DNA of 49,378 nucleotides from CALARM01 sp036746235 (GTDB taxonomy: Bacteria > Vulcanimicrobiota > SpSt-956 > JAKJGF01), in contig DAIOEN010000025.1 of the NCBI GenBank assembly GCA_036746235.1, forward strand, positions 1 to 49,378. The letters run 5' to 3'. The notes beneath the pieces are model-generated. The model ran no database searches. It saw only the letters and a program-made list of their open reading frames with translations, and was not told the DNA's origin. This document shows, piece by piece, positions 32,764-40,648 of the stretch. The position numbers were made by a program, and so were the translations under genes. Position 1 is the stretch's first letter. Each line of letters begins with the position of its first letter.

Positions 32764-33414
32764 ATGGACATTGAGCTACGAGAAAAACTGATTGGACTCG
32801 CAAAAGAAAAAATAACAAGAGAAGATCAATCCCATGATATTCATCATGCTCTCAGGGTTTTATCCAATGTAGAAAGGATTGCACAGACAGAAGGAGGCGA
32901 TATGGAAATACTTGTTCCATCAGCTCTGTTTCACGATATTATTATTTACCAGAAAAATGATCCATGTTCTGATAATGCTGCCACTGAAAGCGCAGAACTT
33001 GCAGGAGAAATTCTTGAAGCAATTCCAGAGTATCCGAAAGAAAAAATTAAAGAAGTTTATAAGTGTATAGAATCCTGTTCTTTTACTAGAAAAACTGACA
33101 GCAATACTTTAAGTCTGGAAGCGAAAATTCTTCAGGACGGAGATAAATTAGAAGCAACGGGAGTAATATCCATTATGAGAACTTTTTCATCTACAGGGCA
33201 GATGAAAAGGACTTTCTATCATCCGGAAGACCCTTTCTGTATAAAAGGCCGGACGCCGGACGATTTAAAATATGCTATTGATCTGTTTTATACAAGACTG
33301 CTTGTCGCTAAAGATAGAATGCACACAGATAAAGCAAAAGAAATTGCTGAAAGAAGGACGGAAATACTCCGGGATTTTCTCAGAGAACTGGAGTTAGAAC
33401 TTGATGGGAAATAA
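32764..33414 (+). CDS. HD-domain phosphohydrolase
   Basis: 216 residues. Metal-binding HD pattern: H27/H28 in DIHHALRVL, the H57-D58 pair in SALFHDII, and a later Asp in LQDGDKLEATG (near 127-129). The length and the order of the blocks match the small cytosolic HD hydrolases of the YedJ/YpgQ type, which act on nucleotides or other phosphate esters. GGAGGT stands about 10 nt before the ATG. It follows the kinase-like gene by 31 nt. With the DHH phosphoesterase and the nucleotidyltransferase nearby it may belong to a nucleotide-signal module, but the substrate cannot be read from sequence. Confidence 0.85.
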   Translation: MDIELREKLIGLAKEKITREDQSHDIHHALRVLSNVERIAQTEGGDMEILVPSALFHDIIIYQKNDPCSDNAATESAELAGEILEAIPEYPKEKIKEVYKCIESCSFTRKTDSNTLSLEAKILQDGDKLEATGVISIMRTFSSTGQMKRTFYHPEDPFCIKGRTPDDLKYAIDLFYTRLLVAKDRMHTDKAKEIAERRTEILRDFLRELELELDGK

Positions 33415-33531
33415 ACATCACATTTCTAAAAGGGCCTGAAATCTGAGTTTCATTTTTATTATTGCAGGAATTTCCACTCCTCTATAGAATGAAAGTTTCC
33501 ATTATTTTATAAAGAAAGATGGTAATGGATT

Positions 33532-34440
33532 ATGATTAAAAAAGTAGATCTCGGTTCTTCATTACATCACGGAGTATTCGGAAACCCGGCTCCCCTGGGT
33601 TTATTCGGTCTTGCAGTTTCCTGTGCAGTTCTGACTCCCACTGCCTTCGGTTATGGAATAGCAGACGGAAAAATTATGGCCCCTGCTTTTGCCACTACCG
33701 GCATTTTTCTTTTATTCTTTGGTTTTGCTTCCCATCTCCTTACGGGAATTATGGATTTTGCCAATAAAAATACCTACGGAGGCACTATTTTTACTGCTTT
33801 TGCTTTCAACTGGATGATAACAGCAATAACTTATTTTTCCATCGCTTATAATTACCATATTGATCATAACATTGTTGTTGCCAGTGAAATTGTAATGATG
33901 GTCGTCTTTGTTTTTCTTACTTATGGTTTCGGTTTTTTCAGCAAGGTCCTGTTTTTATTTCTTCTTGATATAGACCTTCTTTACATCTGTAAACTCCTTA
34001 AAGCCTTTACAGGAAGTCCTGCCTTTAATTTACCGATAGGTGTTTTTACTGTGTTACTCGGACTTATCGGTCTCTGGCTTGCCCTGGCAGGACTTATGAA
34101 TCCTGTAACAGGGAAGGAGTTTTTCACTGTCGGAAGACCAATGTTTTATGCTCCGAAAAAGACCTTCAGTTTTTCAGTGAGAAGAAATATTTTTGAAGCT
34201 CTTTACAGGCACTGGACAATACACGCTTTTGAGGAAATGGCTGTTGATAAACTTGAAGAATCTGTCAAATCTGCTACGGGAATAGAAAATATTACACCTG
34301 ACCTGTGTTATTTGATGGAATACGGGAGTCTTCATGTAACATTTCAGGAAAAAGAACCCGCCGTTATCAAAAGTGTCAGGCTTACATCGGGCGGTATTGA
34401 TCTGTATGAACAGCTTATTTTGAAAAAGTACGAATTTTAG
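33532..34440 (+). CDS. GPR1/FUN34/YaaH (SatP-type) transporter with C-terminal extension
   Basis: 302 residues. The family signature NPAPLGL lies near residues 18-24, and six membrane segments follow (first near 25-46, last near 165-190). This family moves acetate and succinate or acts as an acetate channel in the inner membrane. The E. coli member is about 190 residues; here about 105 extra residues follow the last helix (from VGRPMFYAPKKTF on), soluble and unrecognised, probably a cytosolic regulatory domain. The stop codon abuts the heptad array at 34442. Carbon-acid transport fits the adjacent storage-glucan genes. Confidence 0.8.
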   Translation: MIKKVDLGSSLHHGVFGNPAPLGLFGLAVSCAVLTPTAFGYGIADGKIMAPAFATTGIFLLFFGFASHLLTGIMDFANKNTYGGTIFTAFAFNWMITAITYFSIAYNYHIDHNIVVASEIVMMVVFVFLTYGFGFFSKVLFLFLLDIDLLYICKLLKAFTGSPAFNLPIGVFTVLLGLIGLWLALAGLMNPVTGKEFFTVGRPMFYAPKKTFSFSVRRNIFEALYRHWTIHAFEEMAVDKLEESVKSATGIENITPDLCYLMEYGSLHVTFQEKEPAVIKSVRLTSGGIDLYEQLILKKYEF

Positions 34441-34441
34441 T

Positions 34442-34553
34442 CAGTGAGCAGTGATCAGTGACCAGTGACCAGTAAATATAGATTACCTGTCAGTTCAAAC
34501 ATAACCATTTGATCACTGTTCACTGTTCACTGTTCACTGTTCACTGTTCACTG
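34442..34553. repeat. Inverted arrays of 7-bp units, CAGTGAN / NTCACTG
   Basis: Left arm 34442-34473: four CAGTGAN units plus CAGT. Right arm 34512-34553: six NTCACTG units (ATCACTG then five TTCACTG). The arms are reverse complements, so a stem of roughly 30 bp can form around a 38-nt loop. The array fills the whole space between the stop codons of two convergent genes. Confidence 0.9.
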
Positions 34554-36017
34554 TTAAGTGAGTGCTCTCAAATAGGCATACTCATATTCTGCTGCACTCA
34601 TATCCCAGCTGAACCTCTGGTTCATGGCATTTCTTATGAGTTTTTCCATATGATAGGGCCTGTCATAATAGGTGCTCACTGCCCAGCCTATTGTATAATA
34701 TAGGGAATAAGAGGAAGGATCCCAGAATTTAAATCCTGTACCTTCACCTGTATATTCATCATAATTCTGCACTGTATCATTGAGGCCTCCCGTAGCTCTT
34801 ACTATGGGAAGAGTGCCGTACCGGAGGGAATAAATTTGATTGAGGCCACATGGTTCAAATATACTTGGCATGATGAAGAAATCGCTTCCTGCTTCAATCA
34901 GATGGGCAAGTTCTTCACTGAATCCTATATAGGCACCCACTCTGTCTCCGTATTTATAAGACATTTGATTGTAGAAATTTTCCAGCCCCTTGTCTCCTGT
35001 GCCGAGTATTACAAATTGAATATGCATACTGTTAATCATTTCTTCAAAAATTTGTGCAAGGAGATGGTATCCCTTCTGGGAAGAAAATCTTCCTACTACG
35101 CCAAACATCGGAACACCGGGATCTTCTCTGAGATTGAATATTTGCTGCAATTTTCTTTTACATTCTCTTTTTCCGTCCATATAATCTACCGAATAGTGGG
35201 CAGGAAGATATCTGTCATATTCCGGTGACCATACATCATAATCTGCACCGTTTAATATACCCCAGAACCTGTCTCCTTTTGCCCGAAGAGCAATATCCAG
35301 ACCGTTGCCCAGTTCAGGAGTACATATTTCCCTTCCGTACGTGGGGCTTACTGTATTTACCATGTCGGCAAAATATATGCCCCCTTTAAGATAATTCATT
35401 GCTCCGTAATATTCGAATTTATCAAGGGTAAAATGTTCTGCCCCGAGACCTGTATAGTCATAACTGGCCGACGAATAGACTCCCTGAAAGGCAAGATTAT
35501 GAATTGTGAGCACTGAAGCCGTATTTTCAAAAACCGTACCCTGCCAGTTCCATGCTTTAAGATAGGCAGGAAGAAGTGCAGTCTGCCAGTCATTTGCATG
35601 GACTATATGGGGACTGAAATTTTTATCCATACAGAGCTGAAGTGCAGCTCTGCACAAAAAGGCGAAACGTCTCGGATTGTCGGAATAATCATTCATGTTT
35701 TTGTCATGATAAAGACCTTCTCTGTCAAAAAAGTCATTTTGTTCTATAAAATATACACTGACACCATCGACAGAGGTTTGATGAACTGAACACCATTCTT
35801 CTTTGGTACCCATATGGACACACATGGGATAATGAAAGGGTCTTATATCGTATTTTCCCGCGTCAATAAAAGAATATTTCGGAAGCACTACAGCAACATT
35901 ATGTCCTCTGTTTTTAAGAGCTTTCGGAAGGGCTCCCACTACATCACCGAGACCTCCTGTTTTTGCGAAAGGGGTCATTTCTGAAGATACCATTAAGATG
36001 TTAAATTTGTAATCCAT
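34554..36017 (-). CDS. glgA: Glycogen (starch) synthase
   Basis: 487 residues from ATG 36017, where AAAAGGAG is 5 nt upstream; the in-frame ATG at 36053 lies in repeat DNA. ADP-glucose-binding KTGGL at 19-23, the N-terminal LMVSSEMTPFAKTGGLGDV block, and the C-terminal FEPCGLNQIYSLRYGTLP and ATGGL blocks identify a GT5 glycogen synthase. It extends alpha-1,4-glucan from ADP-glucose in the cytoplasm. The length is normal for the family. No glgC or glgB lies in the window. Together with the GH13 enzymes this suggests a storage-glucan locus. Confidence 0.95.
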   Translation of the reverse strand: MDYKFNILMVSSEMTPFAKTGGLGDVVGALPKALKNRGHNVAVVLPKYSFIDAGKYDIRPFHYPMCVHMGTKEEWCSVHQTSVDGVSVYFIEQNDFFDREGLYHDKNMNDYSDNPRRFAFLCRAALQLCMDKNFSPHIVHANDWQTALLPAYLKAWNWQGTVFENTASVLTIHNLAFQGVYSSASYDYTGLGAEHFTLDKFEYYGAMNYLKGGIYFADMVNTVSPTYGREICTPELGNGLDIALRAKGDRFWGILNGADYDVWSPEYDRYLPAHYSVDYMDGKRECKRKLQQIFNLREDPGVPMFGVVGRFSSQKGYHLLAQIFEEMINSMHIQFVILGTGDKGLENFYNQMSYKYGDRVGAYIGFSEELAHLIEAGSDFFIMPSIFEPCGLNQIYSLRYGTLPIVRATGGLNDTVQNYDEYTGEGTGFKFWDPSSYSLYYTIGWAVSTYYDRPYHMEKLIRNAMNQRFSWDMSAAEYEYAYLRALT

Positions 36018-36030
36018 GTTTGCTCCTTTT

Positions 36031-36071
36031 CGTAACGTGTGACTGTCAGACATTTGTCTTATGTCTCACGG
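36031..36071. repeat. Degenerate heptad repeat upstream of glgA
   Basis: CGTAACG-TGTGACT-GTCAGAC-ATTTGTC-TTATGTC-TCACGG reads in 7-bp steps and has partial mirror symmetry (CGTGTGA/TCACGG). It lies just upstream of the glgA ribosome binding site, hence in its leader or promoter. Confidence 0.45.
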
Positions 36072-36230
36072 TTTTTATAACTTACTGAGGTAGTAATATG
36101 TATTATATCTTAATTTACAATTGCGAGTCAATTAAGGAAGGGATAATCTATTATTAAGTAGAATTTATAATGCTAAACCTGCTTCCCGCTGGCCTGGTTT
36201 AAAGATGCATCTTGTGAATACAAAGGGACC

Positions 36231-36251
36231 ACGCGTAACGCGTCACGATTC
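36231..36251 (-). repeat. Short ACGCGTN heptad array
   Basis: Three units ACGCGTA, ACGCGTC, ACGATTC. The reverse complement matches the start of the array at 23642. It ends 6 nt before the ribosome binding site region of the propeller gene. Confidence 0.6.
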
Positions 36252-36268
36252 TCAGAAAGGAATCTTTT

Positions 36269-37375
36269 ATGAGACTCTTAATAATTTTTCTTTTTATGTA
36301 TTTAGTGACTCTTCCTGTTTATTCTTCCCGGTATGAGTGTAAAACCATTTCAACAGAGTGTTCTCCCAAAGGTGTTATCATGTCTCCTGACGGTAAATCG
36401 GTGTGTGTAATGAATCTGGAAAGTTGTTCCATTACTGTTTATAATACTGATACAGGCAGGCTGAATTATACAATATATTTTCCTCAGACCTCTGCCGAGG
36501 GATGGGATTATAAGACTGAATCCCCTGTGCCTTCCGTCGCTCAGAAACCGGTAGAAGGAGCTTTTACTCAGAATGGCCGTTATCTATGGGTCAGTCTCCA
36601 TAATGATTCCTCTGTGGCAGTATTTGATATGGAAGGTTATAGATTCGACTGTCTTGTATATAAAGATACTGTAAAAGCCATGTTGAAATATGCAGACGGT
36701 ACAGTATGCGATAAATCTTATCTGAGGATTGCAGTGGGGAAAACTCCGAAAGTCATATGTGTATCTCGTGATGAAAGAAGGGTAGCTGTTTCCAACTGGC
36801 ATGGCAGATCCGTTTCAATTATAGACAGCAGAAATTTTAATGTTATTACAACCATACCTGTCAGCGAGGTTCCGAGAGGAATGGTTTTTAATAAAAATGG
36901 TTCTGTACTTTATGTGGCTATTATGTATGGTAATTATATTGAAACTGTAGATACATTTTTATGGAAGAGAAAAGAATTTATATATGGTGTCGGAGCTGCC
37001 CCCAGAGATTTGATTATAGACAGAGAAGGTAAATATATCTACTGTTCTGCAAACCAGGGTAATAATATTACCAGATTAGATACTTCCGATAATAAAGTAA
37101 TTAATACCGTTTATGTAGGTTCAGGGCCAAGGACTCTTGAATTCAGCCCTGATGAAAAAACAATTTATGTATGCTGTTATAGAGCAAACAGGTTATATGC
37201 AGTGGATGTAAAAACCTTTAAAGTTATAGATATATTACCTACCGGCGTCGATCCTGTAGGAGTCGACATATCGCCTTCAGGGGATATGTGGGTTACAGAT
37301 CAGGGAGATAATACATTGAGTGTATTTCAGCGTAAAACCTGTGCAAAGAATTTATCTGTGACAGAAAATATATGA
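36269..37375 (+). CDS. Exported YVTN-type beta-propeller protein
   Basis: 368 residues. Signal peptide about 1-19 (ending LPVYSS). The rest is about seven propeller blades of about 42 residues with the YVTN-like pattern: SPDGKSVCVMN, QNGRYLWVSLHNDSSVAVFD, SRDERRVAVSNWHGRSVSI, NKNGSVLYVAIM, DREGKYIYCSANQG, SPDEKTIYVCCY, SPSGDMWVTDQGDNTLSVF. Surface- or periplasm-located, with a likely binding or adhesion role and no catalytic residues. AAAGGAATC precedes the ATG. Heptad arrays flank the gene on both sides (36231-36251 and 37387-37416), so it is a discrete unit that may have moved as a cassette. Confidence 0.8.
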   Translation: MRLLIIFLFMYLVTLPVYSSRYECKTISTECSPKGVIMSPDGKSVCVMNLESCSITVYNTDTGRLNYTIYFPQTSAEGWDYKTESPVPSVAQKPVEGAFTQNGRYLWVSLHNDSSVAVFDMEGYRFDCLVYKDTVKAMLKYADGTVCDKSYLRIAVGKTPKVICVSRDERRVAVSNWHGRSVSIIDSRNFNVITTIPVSEVPRGMVFNKNGSVLYVAIMYGNYIETVDTFLWKRKEFIYGVGAAPRDLIIDREGKYIYCSANQGNNITRLDTSDNKVINTVYVGSGPRTLEFSPDEKTIYVCCYRANRLYAVDVKTFKVIDILPTGVDPVGVDISPSGDMWVTDQGDNTLSVFQRKTCAKNLSVTENI

Positions 37376-37386
37376 TTCCGATACCT

Positions 37387-37416
37387 CGCGTCACGCGTCA
37401 CGCGTCACGCGTCACG
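37387..37416. repeat. (CGCGTCA)4 tandem array
   Basis: Four perfect tandem copies of CGCGTCA at 37387-37414 plus CG. CpG-rich in an AT-rich genome, and each junction contains the palindrome ACGCGT. Located 20 nt before the start of the giant TPR gene. Confidence 0.9.
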
Positions 37417-37435
37417 AATTGAGGGGAAATATGTA

Positions 37436-40400
37436 ATGAGTAATTCTGATAATCTAAAACTTTATTCTTCAATGGTAGAGTTAATCCTGGAACATGAAGG
37501 CTTTATCAATGATAAACAGAGGGAGGTGTTAAACAGGAAAATAGATGAATGGAAATTAAGGAGAGAAGATACGGAACCACTGGAACAGGAGATAAAACAG
37601 AAATTTTTACGTTCAAAGAGTAACTCTGTTCTGCATCAGGCACAGGCTATTGTACATAATATGACATTCAAGGATTCTGACGTTCACGACGACAGGTTTG
37701 AATTTGAAGATAGTGATTACTGGAATTCTAAAGGGAGAGAACTGTCTGTAAAAGGCCATTTTGAAGAAGCGGCAGAATGTTTTAATAAAGCTTTTGACAA
37801 GGACCCTGATGATAGATATACATGGCTTAATAAGGGGATTCTGGCGGGAATACAGAGGAAATATGACGAAGCAATTATGTGGTTTGATAAGATGCTGGAT
37901 GTTGATCCTGAAGACGGAGGAGCCTGTTATTATAAAGGTTTTACCCTTTATAATCAGGGCAGATTTGAAGAAGCTATAAAATATTATGACAGAACACTTG
38001 CCATGTTCCCTGAAGATGTTCTCTGCTGGAGTTGCAGGGGGCAGGCTCTTGCAGGGCTAAAAAAATATGAAGAATCCGTTGAATGCTTCAATAAGGCTAT
38101 TTCTATTGAACCTGGCTGCATAGAAGCCTGGTATAACAGAGGACTTTCTTTTTCTCTTCAGGGTCATTTTAAGGAAGCTATTTTCTGTTATGATCAGGTG
38201 CTGCAGTCAGCACCTGATCATACTGATTCCCTGTTAAACAGAGGACTCTGTTTTTATTACATGAAAAAATATGACGAAGCTCTTAACTGTTATGACAGGG
38301 TAATCTCTATTGAACATGATAATATTTTTGCCTGGTATAATAAAGCTCTTGTTTTATCCGCTCAGGGGGAATATAAAGAAGCCCTTTTCTGCTACGATCA
38401 AGTGCTGAATATCGATCCCGCCTTTATCTATGCCTGGCATAACAGAGGAAATGCTCTTTATTGTATGGAAAAATATGAAGAAGCCCTTCTGTCCTATGAT
38501 AAAGCACTGGCAATTGACGATACCTATACAGGAGCCCTGTATAATAAAGGATTTATTTTAGAAAGTCAGAAGAAGTATGATGAAGCCATTTTTTGTTATG
38601 ATAAAATACTAGCCATTCAGCCTGAATTCACTTCGGCGTGGATAAACAAAGGACTGTCTTTATATTATCAGGGTAAATACGATGATGCTATGTTATGTTA
38701 TGACAGAGCCATCGCTATAGATCCCTTACATACTAATAGCTGGAACAATAAAGGTGTTCTTCTGCAGGCCAGAGGTAAATATGAAGAAGCAATATTCTGT
38801 TATGATAAAGCAATAGAGTATAATCCTTTATATAGCCATGCCTGGCATAACAGGGGAGATGTCTTATATATTCAGGGTAAGTATGATGAAGCAATTATAT
38901 GCTACAAAAAAATACTGGATATTTCTCCCATTGATATTGATACATGGAATAAATTTGGTATTGTACTGAAAATTCAGAAAAAATATGATGAAGCTATGTC
39001 CTGTTTTGAACGAGCTTTAGAGATCAATTCCGATTATACGGCAGCTTTGATTAACAGAGGAAATTTGCTTAAAGAATGCGGGAAATATGACGAAGCTCTG
39101 GCTTCTTACGATAAAGCTCTCTCTGTTAATCCTGATGACGATACTCCATGGCTCAATAAAGGATTTTGCTTATATACTACAGGGCGGTATGAAGAATCAC
39201 TTCTGTGTTACAACAGATCCCTGGAAATCAACCCTGATTGCATACATGCCTGGAACGGCAGGGCTTTAATTCTGGAGATTCAACATAAATATGAAGAAGC
39301 TCTTAAATGTTATGACAGAGCCATAGAAATAGATCCTGACTACAGTGATCCGTGGAATCGTAAAGGAATAATCTCATATAACCGGGGCCATTATGAAGAA
39401 GCTCTCTTTTGTTTCGACAGGTTGCTTGAGATAAATCCCATGTCACCTTCAGCCTGGACCGGTAAAGGGGATGTTCTGGAGCGACAGAATAACTATCAAG
39501 AAAGTAGGTACTGTTATGATAAAGCAATAGAACTGGACAGATCTTATATAAGAGCCTGGCACGGCAGAGGTATAATCCTGAAAAGTACCGGCATGTATAA
39601 CGAAGCAATTATATGTTTTGATAAAATACTTGAACTGGACGGGAGAAATATTCCTGCTTTAGGGGATAGAGCCGAGATTCTGTTACTTTCCGAAAAATAT
39701 GAAGAAGCACTTTCCTGTTACGATAAAGCTCTTGATATAGCGGAAGAACATAATATAATAAGTACTATCTGGTTCAGAAAAGGATATATCCTGGAACGGT
39801 ACGGGAAATACGAAGAAGCAATTTTATGTTATAATAAGGCTATTGATACTAATCAAAATAACATGTTTGCCTGGAACAGTAAAGTTACTCTCTTATATAA
39901 TCAAAAAAAATACACGGAAGCAATCATTTGCTGTGACATGGCAATAAAGATTTATCCTGATTGTGTTTTTGCCTGGCTTACGAGAGGCTTGTCCATGTAT
40001 GAAACAGGAACATACGAAGAAGCACTTTCTTCTTTTGACAGGGTTCTGGAAATAGAACCTGGCAACAGTTCTGCATGGAGCTACAGACTGCAGGCTATGG
40101 TTATGGTAGGAGTAGAACTGGATAAGAAAGGCAGGTATGACGAATCTATTCAGTATTATGATAAAGTACTGGCTATTAATTCCGAAAATGTTCATGCCTG
40201 GCTTAACAGGGGACAGAGTCTATTTTTACAGGGAAAATATGATGGTGCCGTAGAGTGCTGTTACAAAGCAATAGATATCGATCCTTTTTACAGTACAGGC
40301 CGGAATAACCTTGGGTATTATCTTTATAAATCCGGTAAATATGAGGAAGCTTTAATCAATATAGATAAAGCAATAGAACTTGATCCTGCTAACAGTGATG

Positions 40401-40648
40401 CATGGGATAGTAAAGGAGAAATACTCATGTCTGCCGGAAAATATGCTGAAGCCCTTCTGTGTTATGACAGGGCACTGGGTATGAATTCCGAAGTGGCCGT
40501 CTACTGGTGCGGGAAAGGACATGCTCTGAAGGGGCAGGGACAATACGAGAAAGCTATTGAATGCTACGAAAGAGCTTTGAAGATTGATCCTTATTGTGTG
40601 GAAGCTTTTAAGGCAAAAAGTGATCTTATAAAAGGTAAAAAAATATGA
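37436..40648 (+). CDS. Giant TPR protein 1 (about 28 repeats)
   Basis: 1070 residues, no signal peptide. The first about 55 residues form a helical module (LYSSMVELILEHEGFINDKQREVL) shared with the next gene and with the protein at 21889. A short acidic linker follows, then from about residue 95 to the end nearly 28 consecutive 34-residue TPRs with almost constant CYDKALEIDP-type helices and AW-N-KG turns. One extra block (about 880-890, MVMVGVELDKKG) breaks the rhythm. Such a stack would make several superhelical turns, a cytosolic scaffold or peptide-binding rod with no enzymatic domain. GAGGGG precedes the ATG. The stop overlaps the next start by 4 nt (ATGA). Confidence 0.85.
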   Translation: MSNSDNLKLYSSMVELILEHEGFINDKQREVLNRKIDEWKLRREDTEPLEQEIKQKFLRSKSNSVLHQAQAIVHNMTFKDSDVHDDRFEFEDSDYWNSKGRELSVKGHFEEAAECFNKAFDKDPDDRYTWLNKGILAGIQRKYDEAIMWFDKMLDVDPEDGGACYYKGFTLYNQGRFEEAIKYYDRTLAMFPEDVLCWSCRGQALAGLKKYEESVECFNKAISIEPGCIEAWYNRGLSFSLQGHFKEAIFCYDQVLQSAPDHTDSLLNRGLCFYYMKKYDEALNCYDRVISIEHDNIFAWYNKALVLSAQGEYKEALFCYDQVLNIDPAFIYAWHNRGNALYCMEKYEEALLSYDKALAIDDTYTGALYNKGFILESQKKYDEAIFCYDKILAIQPEFTSAWINKGLSLYYQGKYDDAMLCYDRAIAIDPLHTNSWNNKGVLLQARGKYEEAIFCYDKAIEYNPLYSHAWHNRGDVLYIQGKYDEAIICYKKILDISPIDIDTWNKFGIVLKIQKKYDEAMSCFERALEINSDYTAALINRGNLLKECGKYDEALASYDKALSVNPDDDTPWLNKGFCLYTTGRYEESLLCYNRSLEINPDCIHAWNGRALILEIQHKYEEALKCYDRAIEIDPDYSDPWNRKGIISYNRGHYEEALFCFDRLLEINPMSPSAWTGKGDVLERQNNYQESRYCYDKAIELDRSYIRAWHGRGIILKSTGMYNEAIICFDKILELDGRNIPALGDRAEILLLSEKYEEALSCYDKALDIAEEHNIISTIWFRKGYILERYGKYEEAILCYNKAIDTNQNNMFAWNSKVTLLYNQKKYTEAIICCDMAIKIYPDCVFAWLTRGLSMYETGTYEEALSSFDRVLEIEPGNSSAWSYRLQAMVMVGVELDKKGRYDESIQYYDKVLAINSENVHAWLNRGQSLFLQGKYDGAVECCYKAIDIDPFYSTGRNNLGYYLYKSGKYEEALINIDKAIELDPANSDAWDSKGEILMSAGKYAEALLCYDRALGMNSEVAVYWCGKGHALKGQGQYEKAIECYERALKIDPYCVEAFKAKSDLIKGKKI

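Noticed and set aside
35396..35599. Short minus-strand frame inside glgA
   Set aside because: Overlaps conserved glycogen synthase coding sequence in another frame with no initiation signal.
37387..37416. Possible CRISPR array in the (CGCGTCA)n and (NTCACTG)n regions
   Set aside because: Units are 7 bp with no unique spacers and no cas genes in the window.
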